Below are positions 1 to 10,568 of a stretch of DNA of 64,000 nucleotides, piece after piece (within the stretch, counting starts at the first letter, position 1; the number at the start of each line of letters is the position of its first letter). Below the pieces are notes generated by a model. That model had not been told where the DNA came from and made no database searches. It saw only the letters and a list, made by a program, of their open reading frames with translations. Origin of the DNA: Actinacidiphila oryziradicis (GTDB taxonomy: Bacteria > Actinomycetota > Actinomycetes > Streptomycetales > Streptomycetaceae). Both the position numbers and the translations under genes were made by a program. The stretch spans positions 1 through 64,000 of the forward strand of contig NZ_SUMC01000002.1 of the NCBI RefSeq assembly GCF_005047355.1. The letters run 5' to 3'.

Positions 1-171
1 GGAAACCCCGGCCAGTTCGGCAACATCCTTGCGCCGCCGCCCCTCACCCGACCACAGCACGATCCGCGCTCGCGTCGCCACGACAGCCGGCACGTCGCGA
101 CTGTTCACCAACTCCCGCAACTCAGCGGTCTGTTCCACAGAGAGCTCCATGCCAGAACCAACGAGCCCCAT
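1..171 (-). CDS. IS630-family transposase, N-terminal part (runs off the window)
   Basis: The reverse strand from an ATG at 171 (or an in-frame ATG at 150) encodes a helix-turn-helix start typical of IS630 transposases: a 'LSVEQTAELRELV' helix, then 'TRARIVLWSGEG' and 'KDVAELAGVS' as the recognition unit. Only about 57 residues are visible. The DDE catalytic domain would lie left of base 1. The gene points away from the XRE gene at 205-1092, whose stop lies 33 bases upstream of this start, so the insertion probably landed at the XRE gene's 3' end. Family assignment rests on the N-terminal pattern only. Confidence 0.75.
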   Translation of the reverse strand, partial: MGLVGSGMELSVEQTAELRELVNSRDVPAVVATRARIVLWSGEGRRRKDVAELAGVS

Positions 172-204
172 CGATCAAAGTAACGACTGCAGGATCACGA
201 GACA

Positions 205-1092
205 CTAGAGGGTGTAGAGGACGTACTGGATCAGGCCAAGCGAGTCTCGTGAGTCGTGGCTGACCGGCGTGACCTTGGTGTCCACCGGCGGGAGTGCGGC
301 CGCCGACAGCCGGTCGAATTGCCGTCGGTACTTGGAGATCGAGTCAGCGGCGTGTAGGTACATCGACTCGGCAGGGTGCTCCACGAGCACCGTCTCAAGT
401 GCTCCCGCATGCGAGGAGAGAAAACAGAACGGCGTGTTCAAGGCTGAGACTCCATCAGCGGTGAACGGCAGGATCTGGATGGCCACGTTCGGGAGATCGG
501 CCAGTTCGACGAGCCGGAGTAGCTGCTTGCGCATCGCCGCCGCGCCGCCGAACCGCATGTGCAACGCGGCTTCGTGGATGACTGCGTGGACCTCGGGCGG
601 GTCCTCGTCGGCGAGGATCGCCTGTCGGTCCATCCTGAAGGCGACCGCCGTCTCGACCTCCTCCCGCGTAGTCACCGTGTCACTGGCCCGGAAGATAGCG
701 CGCGTGTAGTGCTCCAGCTGGAACAGACCGGGGATGAACAGCGACTCAAAGGAGCGCAGGCCGGTCGCCTGCGATTCGAACTCCGCCAAATCCAGTGTCG
801 ATGGCGAGAGCTTGCCCTTGTAGCCGCTCCACCAGCCCTTCCCGGTGCTCTCGGACATACTCACCAGGGCGTCGACAAGGGTTGAACTAGTGCACCCGTA
901 CGAAGCGCAGAGCTTACGTAGCCGAGCCGAGGCGATGGCGGTGCGACCACTCTCGACATGTGTGAGGTGCACGCGACCCATGTCGATGAAGGCCCCGCCG
1001 TCACTTACCGTCAAACCCGCTTTTTCGCGCAGCTTTCTTAGCTCTGCGCCGAGTCGACGTTGCCGTTCGGTGGTTGTGGTTCGCAGTGCCAA
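205..1092 (-). CDS. XRE-family regulator with DUF5753 (Scr1/antitoxin-like) domain
   Basis: This 295-residue cytoplasmic regulator starts at a TTG with a good upstream GAGGAG. Residues about 15-70 form the helix-turn-helix ('ELRKLREKAGLTV', 'HVESGRT'). Residues about 105-280 carry DUF5753, with the typical 'SFESLFIPGLFQ', 'HEAALHMRFGG' and 'NVAIQILPF'. In Streptomyces such proteins normally sit just upstream of a small DUF397 gene and near a HATPase gene. Here the HATPase gene is at 1375-1818, but the DUF397 position is occupied by the IS630-type transposase. The last ~20 residues ('LGLIQYVLYTL') do not look like a usual DUF5753 end, so the C-terminus may read into the insertion boundary. Confidence 0.85.
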   Translation of the reverse strand: MALRTTTTERQRRLGAELRKLREKAGLTVSDGGAFIDMGRVHLTHVESGRTAIASARLRKLCASYGCTSSTLVDALVSMSESTGKGWWSGYKGKLSPSTLDLAEFESQATGLRSFESLFIPGLFQLEHYTRAIFRASDTVTTREEVETAVAFRMDRQAILADEDPPEVHAVIHEAALHMRFGGAAAMRKQLLRLVELADLPNVAIQILPFTADGVSALNTPFCFLSSHAGALETVLVEHPAESMYLHAADSISKYRRQFDRLSAAALPPVDTKVTPVSHDSRDSLGLIQYVLYTL

Positions 1093-1374
1093 CGCGGTCT
1101 CTCCTCAAGGCTCGGCTCACAGTGTGCCCCTGGTCGAGCAGCAGGGTCTATCGAATCTCGCGACTAGGTTGAACATGTAACCCCTCTTCATCTACCGTAA
1201 GTGTTGCTTCCGTTACAGAGGAGCGTCGACGGCTCGCTGTCAACGTGTCTTCCCCGTTGCGGAAGTGCACCGCCCGATCCATGCCGCATGCCTCCCGGGC
1301 TGCGGTATGCCCGCAGGGGCGGCGAGCCACCGCCTCCACCCGCCCGCCTCAACCTTTCCGTGCAGGAGGTCAGG

Positions 1375-1818
1375 ATGACGCACCATCCCCGGCCGCTCAG
1401 CAGCCGCCTTGAGCTGGCCTGTGAGCCCAACGCCGTGGCGTGGGCCAGACACCACACCACCGACGTCCTACGGAGATGGCGGCTGCCGTCCGAGGTGATC
1501 GAGGTCGCCCGGCTGCTGGTCTCGGAACTCAGTACCAACGCCATCAGGCATGTTCAGCCGCCGACCGCCCCGCCCTGGGAAATCCGGCTGCCAGTGGGCC
1601 GGTTCGTCCTCACGCTCACGTACTGCGTCGGCCGGCTCGTCATCGAGGTCTACGACCACGACCGCTGCCCGCCTGTCGCCAAGTCGGCCGACGACAATGC
1701 CGAGAGCGGCCGGGGACTTCTCCTCGTCCAGTCCATGAGTACGCGCTGGGGCTACATGTACCCCCACCCCGACTTCCGGCAAGGTTGTCTGGTGCGAACT
1801 GACCATCCCTCCGGCTGA
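1375..1818 (+). CDS. HATPase_c ATP-binding protein, anti-sigma-factor-like
   Basis: This is a 147-residue GHKL ATPase domain of the RsbW/SpoIIAB type. The ATG at 1375 was chosen because GCAGGAGG lies 7 bases upstream; longer upstream starts lack such a site. The N box is 'LLVSELSTNAIRHV' (~residues 44-57), the G1 box is degenerate ('IEVYDHDRCPP') and the G2 box is 'ESGRGLLLVQ'. Streptomyces encodes dozens of such proteins, often beside XRE/DUF397 genes as here. Target unknown. Confidence 0.85.
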   Translation: MTHHPRPLSSRLELACEPNAVAWARHHTTDVLRRWRLPSEVIEVARLLVSELSTNAIRHVQPPTAPPWEIRLPVGRFVLTLTYCVGRLVIEVYDHDRCPPVAKSADDNAESGRGLLLVQSMSTRWGYMYPHPDFRQGCLVRTDHPSG

Positions 1819-1884
1819 TGCTCTGGCCCAGGCTGCGGTCCGGCATCCCCGGCAGTCCACCGTAGGCACGGCGGAGTCGCGGCT

Positions 1885-2133
1885 ATGACCGGACGGCGCG
1901 GCCGCACAGCGCGATGTCCAGTTCCTCGGTCACCTGCTTGCCGGATTCAAGAGGCTGCGAAGCCCGATGCCTGGGAGAACAGGCTGCTCGACGGCGTACG
2001 CATACTGGGACCGGACGAGACCACCGTCGCGGGCCACGGCTTCCTACCGGAGGACTCCGAGGCGAACAGCTACTACGAAGCCACCCCGCTCCGGCACCAG
2101 CCCTGGAGCGAGGACGAGGACGTAGCCGAGTGA
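1885..2133 (+). CDS. Short ORF of unknown function, possibly a frameshifted remnant
   Basis: This is an 82-codon ORF. From about codon 22 onward its composition looks protein-like and GC3-rich ('PDAWENRLLDGVRIL', 'SYYEATPLRHQPW'). The first 20 codons do not. In the neighbouring frame bases ~1897-1960 read 'GAAAQRDVQFLGHLLAGF', which looks more natural, so this may be the end of a gene with a frameshift near 1960. I recognise no family. Apart from this ORF the 1819-2201 interval shows nothing. Confidence 0.3.
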   Translation: MTGRRGRTARCPVPRSPACRIQEAAKPDAWENRLLDGVRILGPDETTVAGHGFLPEDSEANSYYEATPLRHQPWSEDEDVAE

Positions 2134-2201
2134 GGCAGAGGTTCAGCGGAACGCGCGCTGGGCCTCCCCGACGTGGCAGGCGGCGGCATAGCGCCAGGGC
2201 G

Positions 2202-3350
2202 TCAGCCCGCCAGCGGGATGTGACCCGGCTCCTGCGCCGGCCACTGCGGGCCGGTGGCCGCGTCACGGCACCATACGTACTGTCGGTCCGGCTCCACGGT
2301 CATGCCAAAGTCGTACAGCTCCGGCTTGCCCTCGGCCAACCACCGGTCCCACGCCCGCTCCAGCTCATCGGCCAGGCGGCGCGGGCCGCCCTGGTGTGCG
2401 ACGGTACGGCCGCCGCCGAGGGCGGAGAGCGTCGCCCACGACGAGGCGCCGTCATGGAGCCAGGCGGACAGGCCGTCATCGTCTGCTGCCGTCATAATGT
2501 GCACGTCGGACAGCGCGACCCGCAGCGCGAACCGCAGGTGCGGGTCATCGCGCAGCGACCACAGTTCCCGCGTGACCGGCCGCTCGTCCTGGGCCGGGCC
2601 GCCGCCGCGCACCTGCCGGAAGTCCCGGCCGGGGTCAGTGCCACGGGCGGGCATGAACTGGGCGAGGCCCTGTACCCAGCCGGTCGCTGACCGGCCGTCC
2701 TTGGCGACGGTGAGGGCCACATGTCCCAGCCGACCCCACGGGGTGACGATCCGGCCGCCCGGACGCGTCTGGGTCACCCAGGACCAAGGAACTTGTTCGA
2801 CGGCGTAGGTGGAGATCACCCGGTCGTACGGCGCGCTCTGCGACCAGCCCGCGTCCCCGTCGGCCACCTCGACGGCCGCTCCCGCGTGCGCCGCGTCCAG
2901 ACGCTTTTGGGCACGCACGGCCAGCTCCGGATCCAGCTCCACGCTGGTCACCCGTCCCGGGCCCGCCCGCGAGGCCAGCAGGGCGGCGTTCCACCCCGTG
3001 CCTGCACCCAGCTCCAGAACGCGCTGGCCGGGCTCCAGGGTGAGGGAGTCGAGCATGTCCACCACTACGGCCTGGCATGACAGGCTGGAGGAAGCCCTGC
3101 CGTCGGTGACCTGAGTGACGGTCGCCTCGTCGGGTCCGGCGTACACCTCAGCGGCCCACCGCTCGGCGTCGGCGTCGCGGTCCACCGGCACGTAGGCGTG
3201 GCCGTCCCAGCGCCACAGTCGGTCGGGGGCGAACAGATGACGGGGCAGGGCATCGATCGCCGGGCGGATCCAGGGGGATTCGGCGGGCCAGTCGCCACGC
3301 CGTTCCATGTCGGCCGCCAGGCGCCGACGCTGCTCACCGAATTGACCCAC
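2202..3350 (-). CDS. Protein-L-isoaspartate O-methyltransferase-like enzyme of the RiPP-associated type
   Basis: This 382-residue SAM-dependent methyltransferase shows PIMT hallmarks: an N-terminal 'ALPRHLFAPD' (~35-44), a substrate-loop-like 'ASSSLSCQ' (~86-93) and SAM motif I 'VLELGAGTGWNAALL' (~111-125). Then come 'VTSVELDPELA' and 'YDRVISTYAVEQVPWSW'. It has a ~170-residue C-terminal extension not found in housekeeping PIMT (~215 aa). The overall shape resembles methyltransferases of graspetide/FxLD RiPP clusters, which form aspartimide or isoaspartate. No ATP-grasp ligase or lanthionine enzyme is visible nearby. The GTG start follows the stop of the 37-aa peptide gene by 5 bases, and its ribosome site overlaps that stop, so the two are probably translationally coupled. 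Confidence 0.8.
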   Translation of the reverse strand: MGQFGEQRRRLAADMERRGDWPAESPWIRPAIDALPRHLFAPDRLWRWDGHAYVPVDRDADAERWAAEVYAGPDEATVTQVTDGRASSSLSCQAVVVDMLDSLTLEPGQRVLELGAGTGWNAALLASRAGPGRVTSVELDPELAVRAQKRLDAAHAGAAVEVADGDAGWSQSAPYDRVISTYAVEQVPWSWVTQTRPGGRIVTPWGRLGHVALTVAKDGRSATGWVQGLAQFMPARGTDPGRDFRQVRGGGPAQDERPVTRELWSLRDDPHLRFALRVALSDVHIMTAADDDGLSAWLHDGASSWATLSALGGGRTVAHQGGPRRLADELERAWDRWLAEGKPELYDFGMTVEPDRQYVWCRDAATGPQWPAQEPGHIPLAG

Positions 3351-3355
3351 GGCTC

Positions 3356-3469
3356 CTACTTCTTGTGCTTGCCGCCCGACGGGGGTGGCGGCGGTACCTG
3401 TCCGTCCGCGTTCCCGGGCGGCGGTTCGCCTTGCCCGGGATCTGGTGGCGGCTTTTCGTGTTCACCCAT
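3356..3469 (-). CDS. 37-aa proline-rich peptide, candidate partner or substrate of the PIMT-like enzyme
   Basis: This is a small ORF with an ATG preceded by AAAGGGG. Its stop overlaps the ribosome site of the methyltransferase gene, a strong sign that it is translated. The peptide begins 'MGEHEKPPPDP', has three proline clusters, an Asn-Ala-Asp-Gly stretch and a basic 'KHKK' end. Asp-Gly is the classic site for succinimide/isoaspartate formation, the chemistry PIMT enzymes act on. It lacks the Thr/Glu motifs of graspetide precursors. It could be a RiPP precursor, an adaptor, or a simple leader; sequence alone cannot decide. Confidence 0.55.
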   Translation of the reverse strand: MGEHEKPPPDPGQGEPPPGNADGQVPPPPPSGGKHKK

Positions 3470-3851
3470 GGTGCCCCTTTTGTAAGTCGTCGGAGGGGCG
3501 AGTCCATGGTGACGCACGATCAGACCGCCGGGAAGATGGCGCAGGTCGGACGCAGGGGAGCGCGAGACTCATGTCGCGCGCCCCAACCGCCCCTGGGTGT
3601 CCGTGGTGCGGGGCGGCCGCCCCTCGTCGAGTTCGTTCGGTGGCATCGTTACCGAGGTGGCACAGCCCGCCCCCGCCCCCGCGCGGCTGGGCCGTCCGGG
3701 GCGGGAGGATCACGTTCAAGCAGAGCTGTTGACGGCGTTCGTCAACGTCACCACTCCCACCGAGCGGTGCTGGTGGTCGAGGAGACCGGGGACGTGGAGA
3801 AGGGCACCGGCACTGACCCAGTTTCCGCACCCACAACCAAAGTTCATGGTC

Positions 3852-3880
3852 TTGACAAACATCGGACCTCGTCGCAGGAT
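3852..3880 (+). promoter_or_regulatory. Candidate promoter of the beta-helix protein gene
   Basis: A perfect TTGACA (3852-3857), a 17-base spacer and CAGGAT (3875-3880), close to the actinobacterial -10 TAGGAT. The predicted start near 3887 gives a ~130-base leader before the ATG at 4018. The rest of 3470-3990 holds no convincing gene. Confidence 0.55.
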
Positions 3881-4017
3881 CATGGATCCTATAGGAAGTG
3901 GTGTGCTTCCCCGTGGGGGTCGGTACCGCGTCCGGTAGTCCCATCCTGACGCGGCGACTGGGTCCGAGCTCGTAGCGCACGACGTTGGCCGCCGCGAAAC
4001 CCGAGAGGCACCCGCCG

Positions 4018-7000
4018 ATGAGGCATGCCCGGAGAACAAAACTCATGTCTGTTCTCGCCGCTGTGACGGCGGCCGTATTCGGAACCGGAGGCCTGGTTGC
4101 TCTTGCGCCGGCGGCGTCGGCGAGCGTACAGGTCACGCTGTACGCATCTCCGGCGGCGACCGCGACCAGCGGCTGCACCCTCAGCGCACCGTGCAGCCTG
4201 GACGGCGCCCAGGCGGTGGTCCGGGGCCTGACCGCGACCATGACCGGCGACATCGTCGTCGATCTGCGCGGTGGCGTCTACCGACGTTCGACCACCTGGT
4301 CCTTCAGCGATGCCGCGCACGACTCCGGCACGAGCGGGCACCGCGTCATCTACCAGGCCTACCCCGGCGAAACGCCCGAGGTCAGCGGCGCCCAGCAGAT
4401 CACCGGCTGGACGTTGCACGACAGCGCCAAGAACATCTGGAGCGCTTCCGTCGGCACCTCACTGCACACCCGCGAGCTGTATGTCGACGGGGTCCGAGCC
4501 CAGATCGCCCGCGGGCCGTCCAACCCCTCCGGCTGGTCAGCGACCTCAAGCGGGCTTACCGCGCCCGACTCCAGCATGGCCTCTTGGCCGGACGTGGTCG
4601 GAGCCGAAGTGGTCAGCGAGAACACCTGGGTGCACAAGTCCTGCCCGATAACCGCCGCCTCGGGGACGGCGATCACCCTCGCGCAGCCGTGCTACACCAA
4701 CGCCGAGTTGCCGTACAACTTCGCCAGCGGAGCCGTGGTCAACCAGTATCCGTACAACGTGTCATGGGTGCAGAACGCCTACGAACTACTCTCCAACCCC
4801 GGCCAGTTCTATCTCAACTCCGGCACAGGCACGCTCTACTACGTCCCGCGCCCGGGTGAGAACCTGGCCAGTGCGGACGTCGAAGCACCGACTGTGCAGA
4901 CCTTGGTCAGCGGAAGCGGCACCGGCACCTCACCGTTGTCGAACCTCACCTTCAGCGGCCTGACCTTCGAGCACGCCACCTGGCTGGTACCGGGTACGTC
5001 GGAGGGATACGCCGAAGGGCAAGCCGGCTGGCGCATCACCGGCAGCGGCATGACCCAGGTGCCGATGAGCGACTTGACCCGCACACCTGGCAACGTCACG
5101 TTTGACCACGACAGCAACCTCGTCTTCTCCGGCGACACCTTCACCCATCTGGCCACCGTCGGGCTCGAACTCGGCCGCGGCAGCAAGAACGACACGGTGA
5201 TCGGCTCGCGGTTCACCGACACCGGCGGTAACGCGGTGCAGATCGGCAGCGTCGACACGCCCGACCGCACGGCAGCCACCGGCGATCAGGTCACCGGCAA
5301 CACCGTGACCGACAACGCCATCACGTTCGCCGGACAGGTCTATCGCAGCGCCGTCGGGGTGTTCGTCGGTTACACCACTGGCACCACAATCAGCCACAAC
5401 GCCATCGGGCAGCTGCCCTACACCGCGATCAGCGTCAACCTCGGCTGGGAAGGAACTTCCTACAGCGGAGGGGCAACCGTCACCTACAACGAGATCTTCC
5501 AGGACATGCGGGTACTCGACGACGGTGGCGCTCTCTACACCCAGATGCCCATGAGCAGCCCGTCCGTGATGAAGTACAACTGGCTGCACGACGAGGATTA
5601 CACCGGCGGAGCCCCGCTGTACCTCGACTCGACCGCCGGCAACTGGACGGTGCAGTACAACGTGCTCCAGACCGGCTCGGAGGCATCCCGCAACATCCAG
5701 AACTGCTGTGGCGTGCCGGCCAAGAACAACACCGTGCAGTTCAATTACAGCAACGGCTCCGGAACGCTGCACGGCACACCCGACCCGTCGAACACTGTAA
5801 ATAACAACTACGACAGCCTGACCAGCTTCCCGGTGGATGCGCAGACCATCATGGCCGGAGCCGGGCTCGAGCCGGCCTACGCCGGATTGCTCACCGGGCG
5901 CACGATCAACGACAATGCCCGCAGCCTGAGTTACAGCGGCCCCGGCTGGGCTTACTCGAACAACCGCGGCTACGGCGACTTCGACGACGATGTGCACTAC
6001 AGCTACTCCGCCGGAGCGACAGTACAGTTCTCGTTCTACGGCAGCGGGGTCTCCTGGCTGGCCCAGCGCAGCGGCCAGACCGGACCGGTCAAGGTCTACG
6101 TCGACGGCGTGGACCAAGGCACGGTCACGCCGGTGACCAGTGCGGCGCCGTACCCAACCCAGCAGGTCGACTACCGGATCAGCGGATTGGCGCCGGCATG
6201 GCACACCCTGAAGATCGTCAATAGCAGCAACAGCCTGGTCACGATCGACGCCTTCACGACCGAAACCGGGTGGTCGGCCTCCAACGACACCGCGACGGCG
6301 GTGACGTATGCCGGCAGCGGCTGGAACTACTCTTCCGGACGGGGTTACGGCGACTACGGGGACGATGTGCACTACAGCTCCTCCGCAGGCGCATCGGCGA
6401 CATTCTCATTCACCGGCAGTGGGGTGTCCTGGCTGGCGCAGCGCAGCGATCACACGGGACCGGTCGAGGTCTACGTCGACGGCGTGGACGAAGGCACCGT
6501 GACGCCCGTGACGGCGGCGGCGCCGTTCCCGACCCAGCAGGTGGATTACAGCATCACCGGCCTCGTTCCGGGCTCGCACACGCTTCGGATCGTGAACAAC
6601 GCCGCCAGCCTGCTCACCGTCGACGCGTTCGTCGTAGAGGCCGATCGCCAAGTCACCAACGACACCGGCTTGAAGGTCAGTTACACCGGCAGCGGCTGGG
6701 CCTATTCCAGCTCGCGGGGCTACGGAGATTACGCCGACGACGTGCATTACACGTCCACGTCCGGATCCGCCGTCAGCTTCGCCTTCAACGGCACGAGTGC
6801 CTCCTGGTTGGCGCAGCGCAACTCAAGCAGCGGCCCTGTCGAGATCTATGTCGACGGCATTGACCAAGGTGCCTCGACGCCCCCAACCAGCGGCTCGCCG
6901 TATCCGGTCAGGCAGGTGAACTACCAGATCACCGGTCTGGCCGCCGGGTATCACCGGGTGAAGATCGTGAACAACAGTGCGGCCCTGCTGGTCGTGGACG

Positions 7001-7020
7001 CGTTTACGTCGCGGTACTGA
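4018..7020 (+). CDS. Secreted right-handed parallel beta-helix protein with three C-terminal repeat domains
   Basis: This 1000-residue exported protein begins with a Sec signal peptide (cleavage near 'APAASA'). Residues ~40-620 look like a right-handed beta-helix fold of the pectate-lyase/glycosidase type: many short Asn/Val/Gly turns, 'SGDTFTHL', 'TVQYNVL', and a possible active-site stretch 'RVLDDGGALYTQ' followed by 'GAPLYLDSTAGNW'. Residues 631-755, 756-880 and 881-1000 are three copies of a ~125-residue beta-sandwich module ('GSGVSWLAQRS..TGPV.VYVDGVDQGT'), probably carbohydrate-binding. The ATG at 4018 is preferred over a TTG at 3985 because it starts the signal peptide. Likely a polysaccharide-degrading enzyme; the GH/PL family cannot be fixed by eye. 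Confidence 0.85.
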   Translation: MRHARRTKLMSVLAAVTAAVFGTGGLVALAPAASASVQVTLYASPAATATSGCTLSAPCSLDGAQAVVRGLTATMTGDIVVDLRGGVYRRSTTWSFSDAAHDSGTSGHRVIYQAYPGETPEVSGAQQITGWTLHDSAKNIWSASVGTSLHTRELYVDGVRAQIARGPSNPSGWSATSSGLTAPDSSMASWPDVVGAEVVSENTWVHKSCPITAASGTAITLAQPCYTNAELPYNFASGAVVNQYPYNVSWVQNAYELLSNPGQFYLNSGTGTLYYVPRPGENLASADVEAPTVQTLVSGSGTGTSPLSNLTFSGLTFEHATWLVPGTSEGYAEGQAGWRITGSGMTQVPMSDLTRTPGNVTFDHDSNLVFSGDTFTHLATVGLELGRGSKNDTVIGSRFTDTGGNAVQIGSVDTPDRTAATGDQVTGNTVTDNAITFAGQVYRSAVGVFVGYTTGTTISHNAIGQLPYTAISVNLGWEGTSYSGGATVTYNEIFQDMRVLDDGGALYTQMPMSSPSVMKYNWLHDEDYTGGAPLYLDSTAGNWTVQYNVLQTGSEASRNIQNCCGVPAKNNTVQFNYSNGSGTLHGTPDPSNTVNNNYDSLTSFPVDAQTIMAGAGLEPAYAGLLTGRTINDNARSLSYSGPGWAYSNNRGYGDFDDDVHYSYSAGATVQFSFYGSGVSWLAQRSGQTGPVKVYVDGVDQGTVTPVTSAAPYPTQQVDYRISGLAPAWHTLKIVNSSNSLVTIDAFTTETGWSASNDTATAVTYAGSGWNYSSGRGYGDYGDDVHYSSSAGASATFSFTGSGVSWLAQRSDHTGPVEVYVDGVDEGTVTPVTAAAPFPTQQVDYSITGLVPGSHTLRIVNNAASLLTVDAFVVEADRQVTNDTGLKVSYTGSGWAYSSSRGYGDYADDVHYTSTSGSAVSFAFNGTSASWLAQRNSSSGPVEIYVDGIDQGASTPPTSGSPYPVRQVNYQITGLAAGYHRVKIVNNSAALLVVDAFTSRY
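5908..7017 (+). repeat. Three in-frame tandem repeats of 375 bases within the beta-helix gene
   Basis: Units start at 5908, 6283 and 6658, each at an Asn-Asp (or Asn-Asp-Thr) codon pair, giving an exact 375-base (125-codon) period. The third unit ends at the stop codon after 120 codons. The copies differ at many silent and coding positions, so they are not very recent duplicates. Confidence 0.9.
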
Positions 7021-7026
7021 CGCCGT

Positions 7027-7072
7027 CACCATGGCCGGGCTGCCCTTGACCGACGGCAGCCCGGCCATGGTG
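7027..7072. terminator. 18-bp perfect hairpin between the beta-helix gene and mdh
   Basis: Bases 7027-7044 pair perfectly with 7055-7072 around a 10-base loop, 7 bases after the stop of the beta-helix gene. There is no U tract, as is usual in Streptomyces. It may serve both convergent genes. Confidence 0.75.
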
Positions 7073-7166
7073 TCGACCGGTCGCCCGCTCCCCCCGCCCC
7101 GGGAGGCTGAGCCGTCCGGGGCGGGGGGCGAACCACGGGCGCCGGACGGGGTCCGGCGGTGAAAAC

Positions 7167-9271
<2,105 letters not shown>

Positions 9272-9419
9272 TGTTTCCCCCTTGTTCCCTCTTGATCCCC
9301 GGTTACTGCCAAAGATCGTGTTTTCTGGATATCTGGCTACCCAGAGGGAGGGCCGAAGCACGGCCACCGGTTCCCGGGAAGGGGGCGCACGGGAGCACTG
9401 GCGGCCGGGCCGCGCACCG

Positions 9420-10256
9420 CTAAGCGCCGATGCAGACGCCCAGGATGATCAGGCCCAGGCAGAGGCGGCCACCCTTGGAGGCGGAGGGGCTGGGCGACGG
9501 CGATGACGGCACCGTGCTCGTGGTGGGCGCGGGGGCCGTCGTGGGGGCCGTCGTAGCCGTGGGGCTCGTCCCGCCCGTGGTCGTCCCGGCCGTCCCGGAC
9601 GGCGCGGTGGCAGCGCCCGTGCCTGCGCCCCGCTCCCCCGCCGTGGCGGCGCCCGACGCCATGACCTCCGGCTCCACCGCGCCGCCGACGGCTCCCCCGG
9701 CGCCCGCGACCGCCCCCGGGTTCACGGTGCCGGCCGACGCACCCGGCAGGCCCGGAACGCCCGCAGGCCCCGAGGCGGACCGCGAGGTCCCGTCACCCGG
9801 GCCGGCCACCCGCTCCGGGGCGGCCGCCGTGCTGCCGAGCACGACGATCAGCGCGATCGCGGCAGCGGCCGCCAGCAGGCCGACCGCGACGACCAGCGGG
9901 CCCCCGCGCCCCGGCCGCCCGGCCGGTGCGGCGGCGGGCAGCCCCTCCTCCGGCGCCAGCGGATCGAGCGGATCCGGGACGGGCGTACCGGAACCCCCGC
10001 CGGCCCGGGCCAGCTCCCACAGGGCGCCCAGCCGCTCGTAATCGGCACCGCTGAGCTGTCCGAGCACTTCGACCGCGTCACGCGGCGGCACCTTCAGCCC
10101 ATTGAGGTACTGCGCCCAGGACTCGGTACTCTGCCCCGATCGCGCCGCCAGCGCGGGCACAGTCAGCCCGCTGCGGTCCTTCATCCTGCGCAGCTGTACG
10201 GCGAGCCGGCGCGCGTCAGCCGTCATGGTGTCCGGCAATGGCTCCCACCGCGTCAT
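9420..10256 (-). CDS. Membrane-anchored XRE protein, paralogue without DUF2690
   Basis: The first ~80 of 278 residues closely resemble the neighbour ('LAVQLRRMKDRSGLTVPALAARSGQS..SWAQYLNG'). A membrane segment ('LVVAVGLLAAAAAIALIVVLG') follows, then a ~120-residue Ala/Gly/Thr/Pro-rich low-complexity tail ending 'LCLGLIILGVCIGA' with two cysteines. DUF2690 is missing, so the extracellular sensor has been replaced or lost. The ATG at 10256 fits the family N-terminus 'MTRWEPLPDTM'; the open frame continues upstream through a truncated third copy but is not one gene. Confidence 0.8.
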   Translation of the reverse strand: MTRWEPLPDTMTADARRLAVQLRRMKDRSGLTVPALAARSGQSTESWAQYLNGLKVPPRDAVEVLGQLSGADYERLGALWELARAGGGSGTPVPDPLDPLAPEEGLPAAAPAGRPGRGGPLVVAVGLLAAAAAIALIVVLGSTAAAPERVAGPGDGTSRSASGPAGVPGLPGASAGTVNPGAVAGAGGAVGGAVEPEVMASGAATAGERGAGTGAATAPSGTAGTTTGGTSPTATTAPTTAPAPTTSTVPSSPSPSPSASKGGRLCLGLIILGVCIGA

Positions 10257-10378
10257 TTCGTCCCCCTCACAGCCACACCGTACGGTCGCACAGCAGACCG
10301 AATCCCGGATTCCGACAGATCGGCCGGAATCGTACCCTCCGGGTCCCCTCCCGCGTCCCATCCGGTCCCCGTTCCGCC

Positions 10379-10419
10379 AAGTCCCGTCAAGTCCCGCCAA
10401 AGTCCCGCCAAGTCCCGTC
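10379..10419. repeat. Four direct repeats AAGTCCCG(T/C)C spaced one helical turn apart
   Basis: Copies at 10379, 10389, 10400 and 10410 give spacings of 10, 11 and 10 bases, so all face the same side of the helix. They lie 123-163 bases upstream of the XRE gene that ends at 9420, the usual place for an autoregulatory operator. The remaining sequence from 10257 to 10568 shows no gene. Confidence 0.6.
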
Positions 10420-10568
10420 CCAACCCGTCCCCGCACGGCCCGCACCCGCCGAGGACCGCACTGCTGACAGCGCGGTCCGTCCCAGAGCGTCCCAGGCCCG
10501 CCGTACGGCCTTACGCGTTCGGCGAAGCTCGGTCCTGTCAGCGCAACTCGGGCCGCCCCAGGGGGAGA

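Noticed and set aside
195..252. Inverted repeat TCACGAGAC / GTCTCGTGA (195-203 and 244-252) as the two ends of an insertion element.
   Set aside because: The arms are only 40 bases apart and lie inside or at the edge of the XRE gene; they cannot bound a transposase gene. One arm might belong to an IS end but the other end is outside the window.
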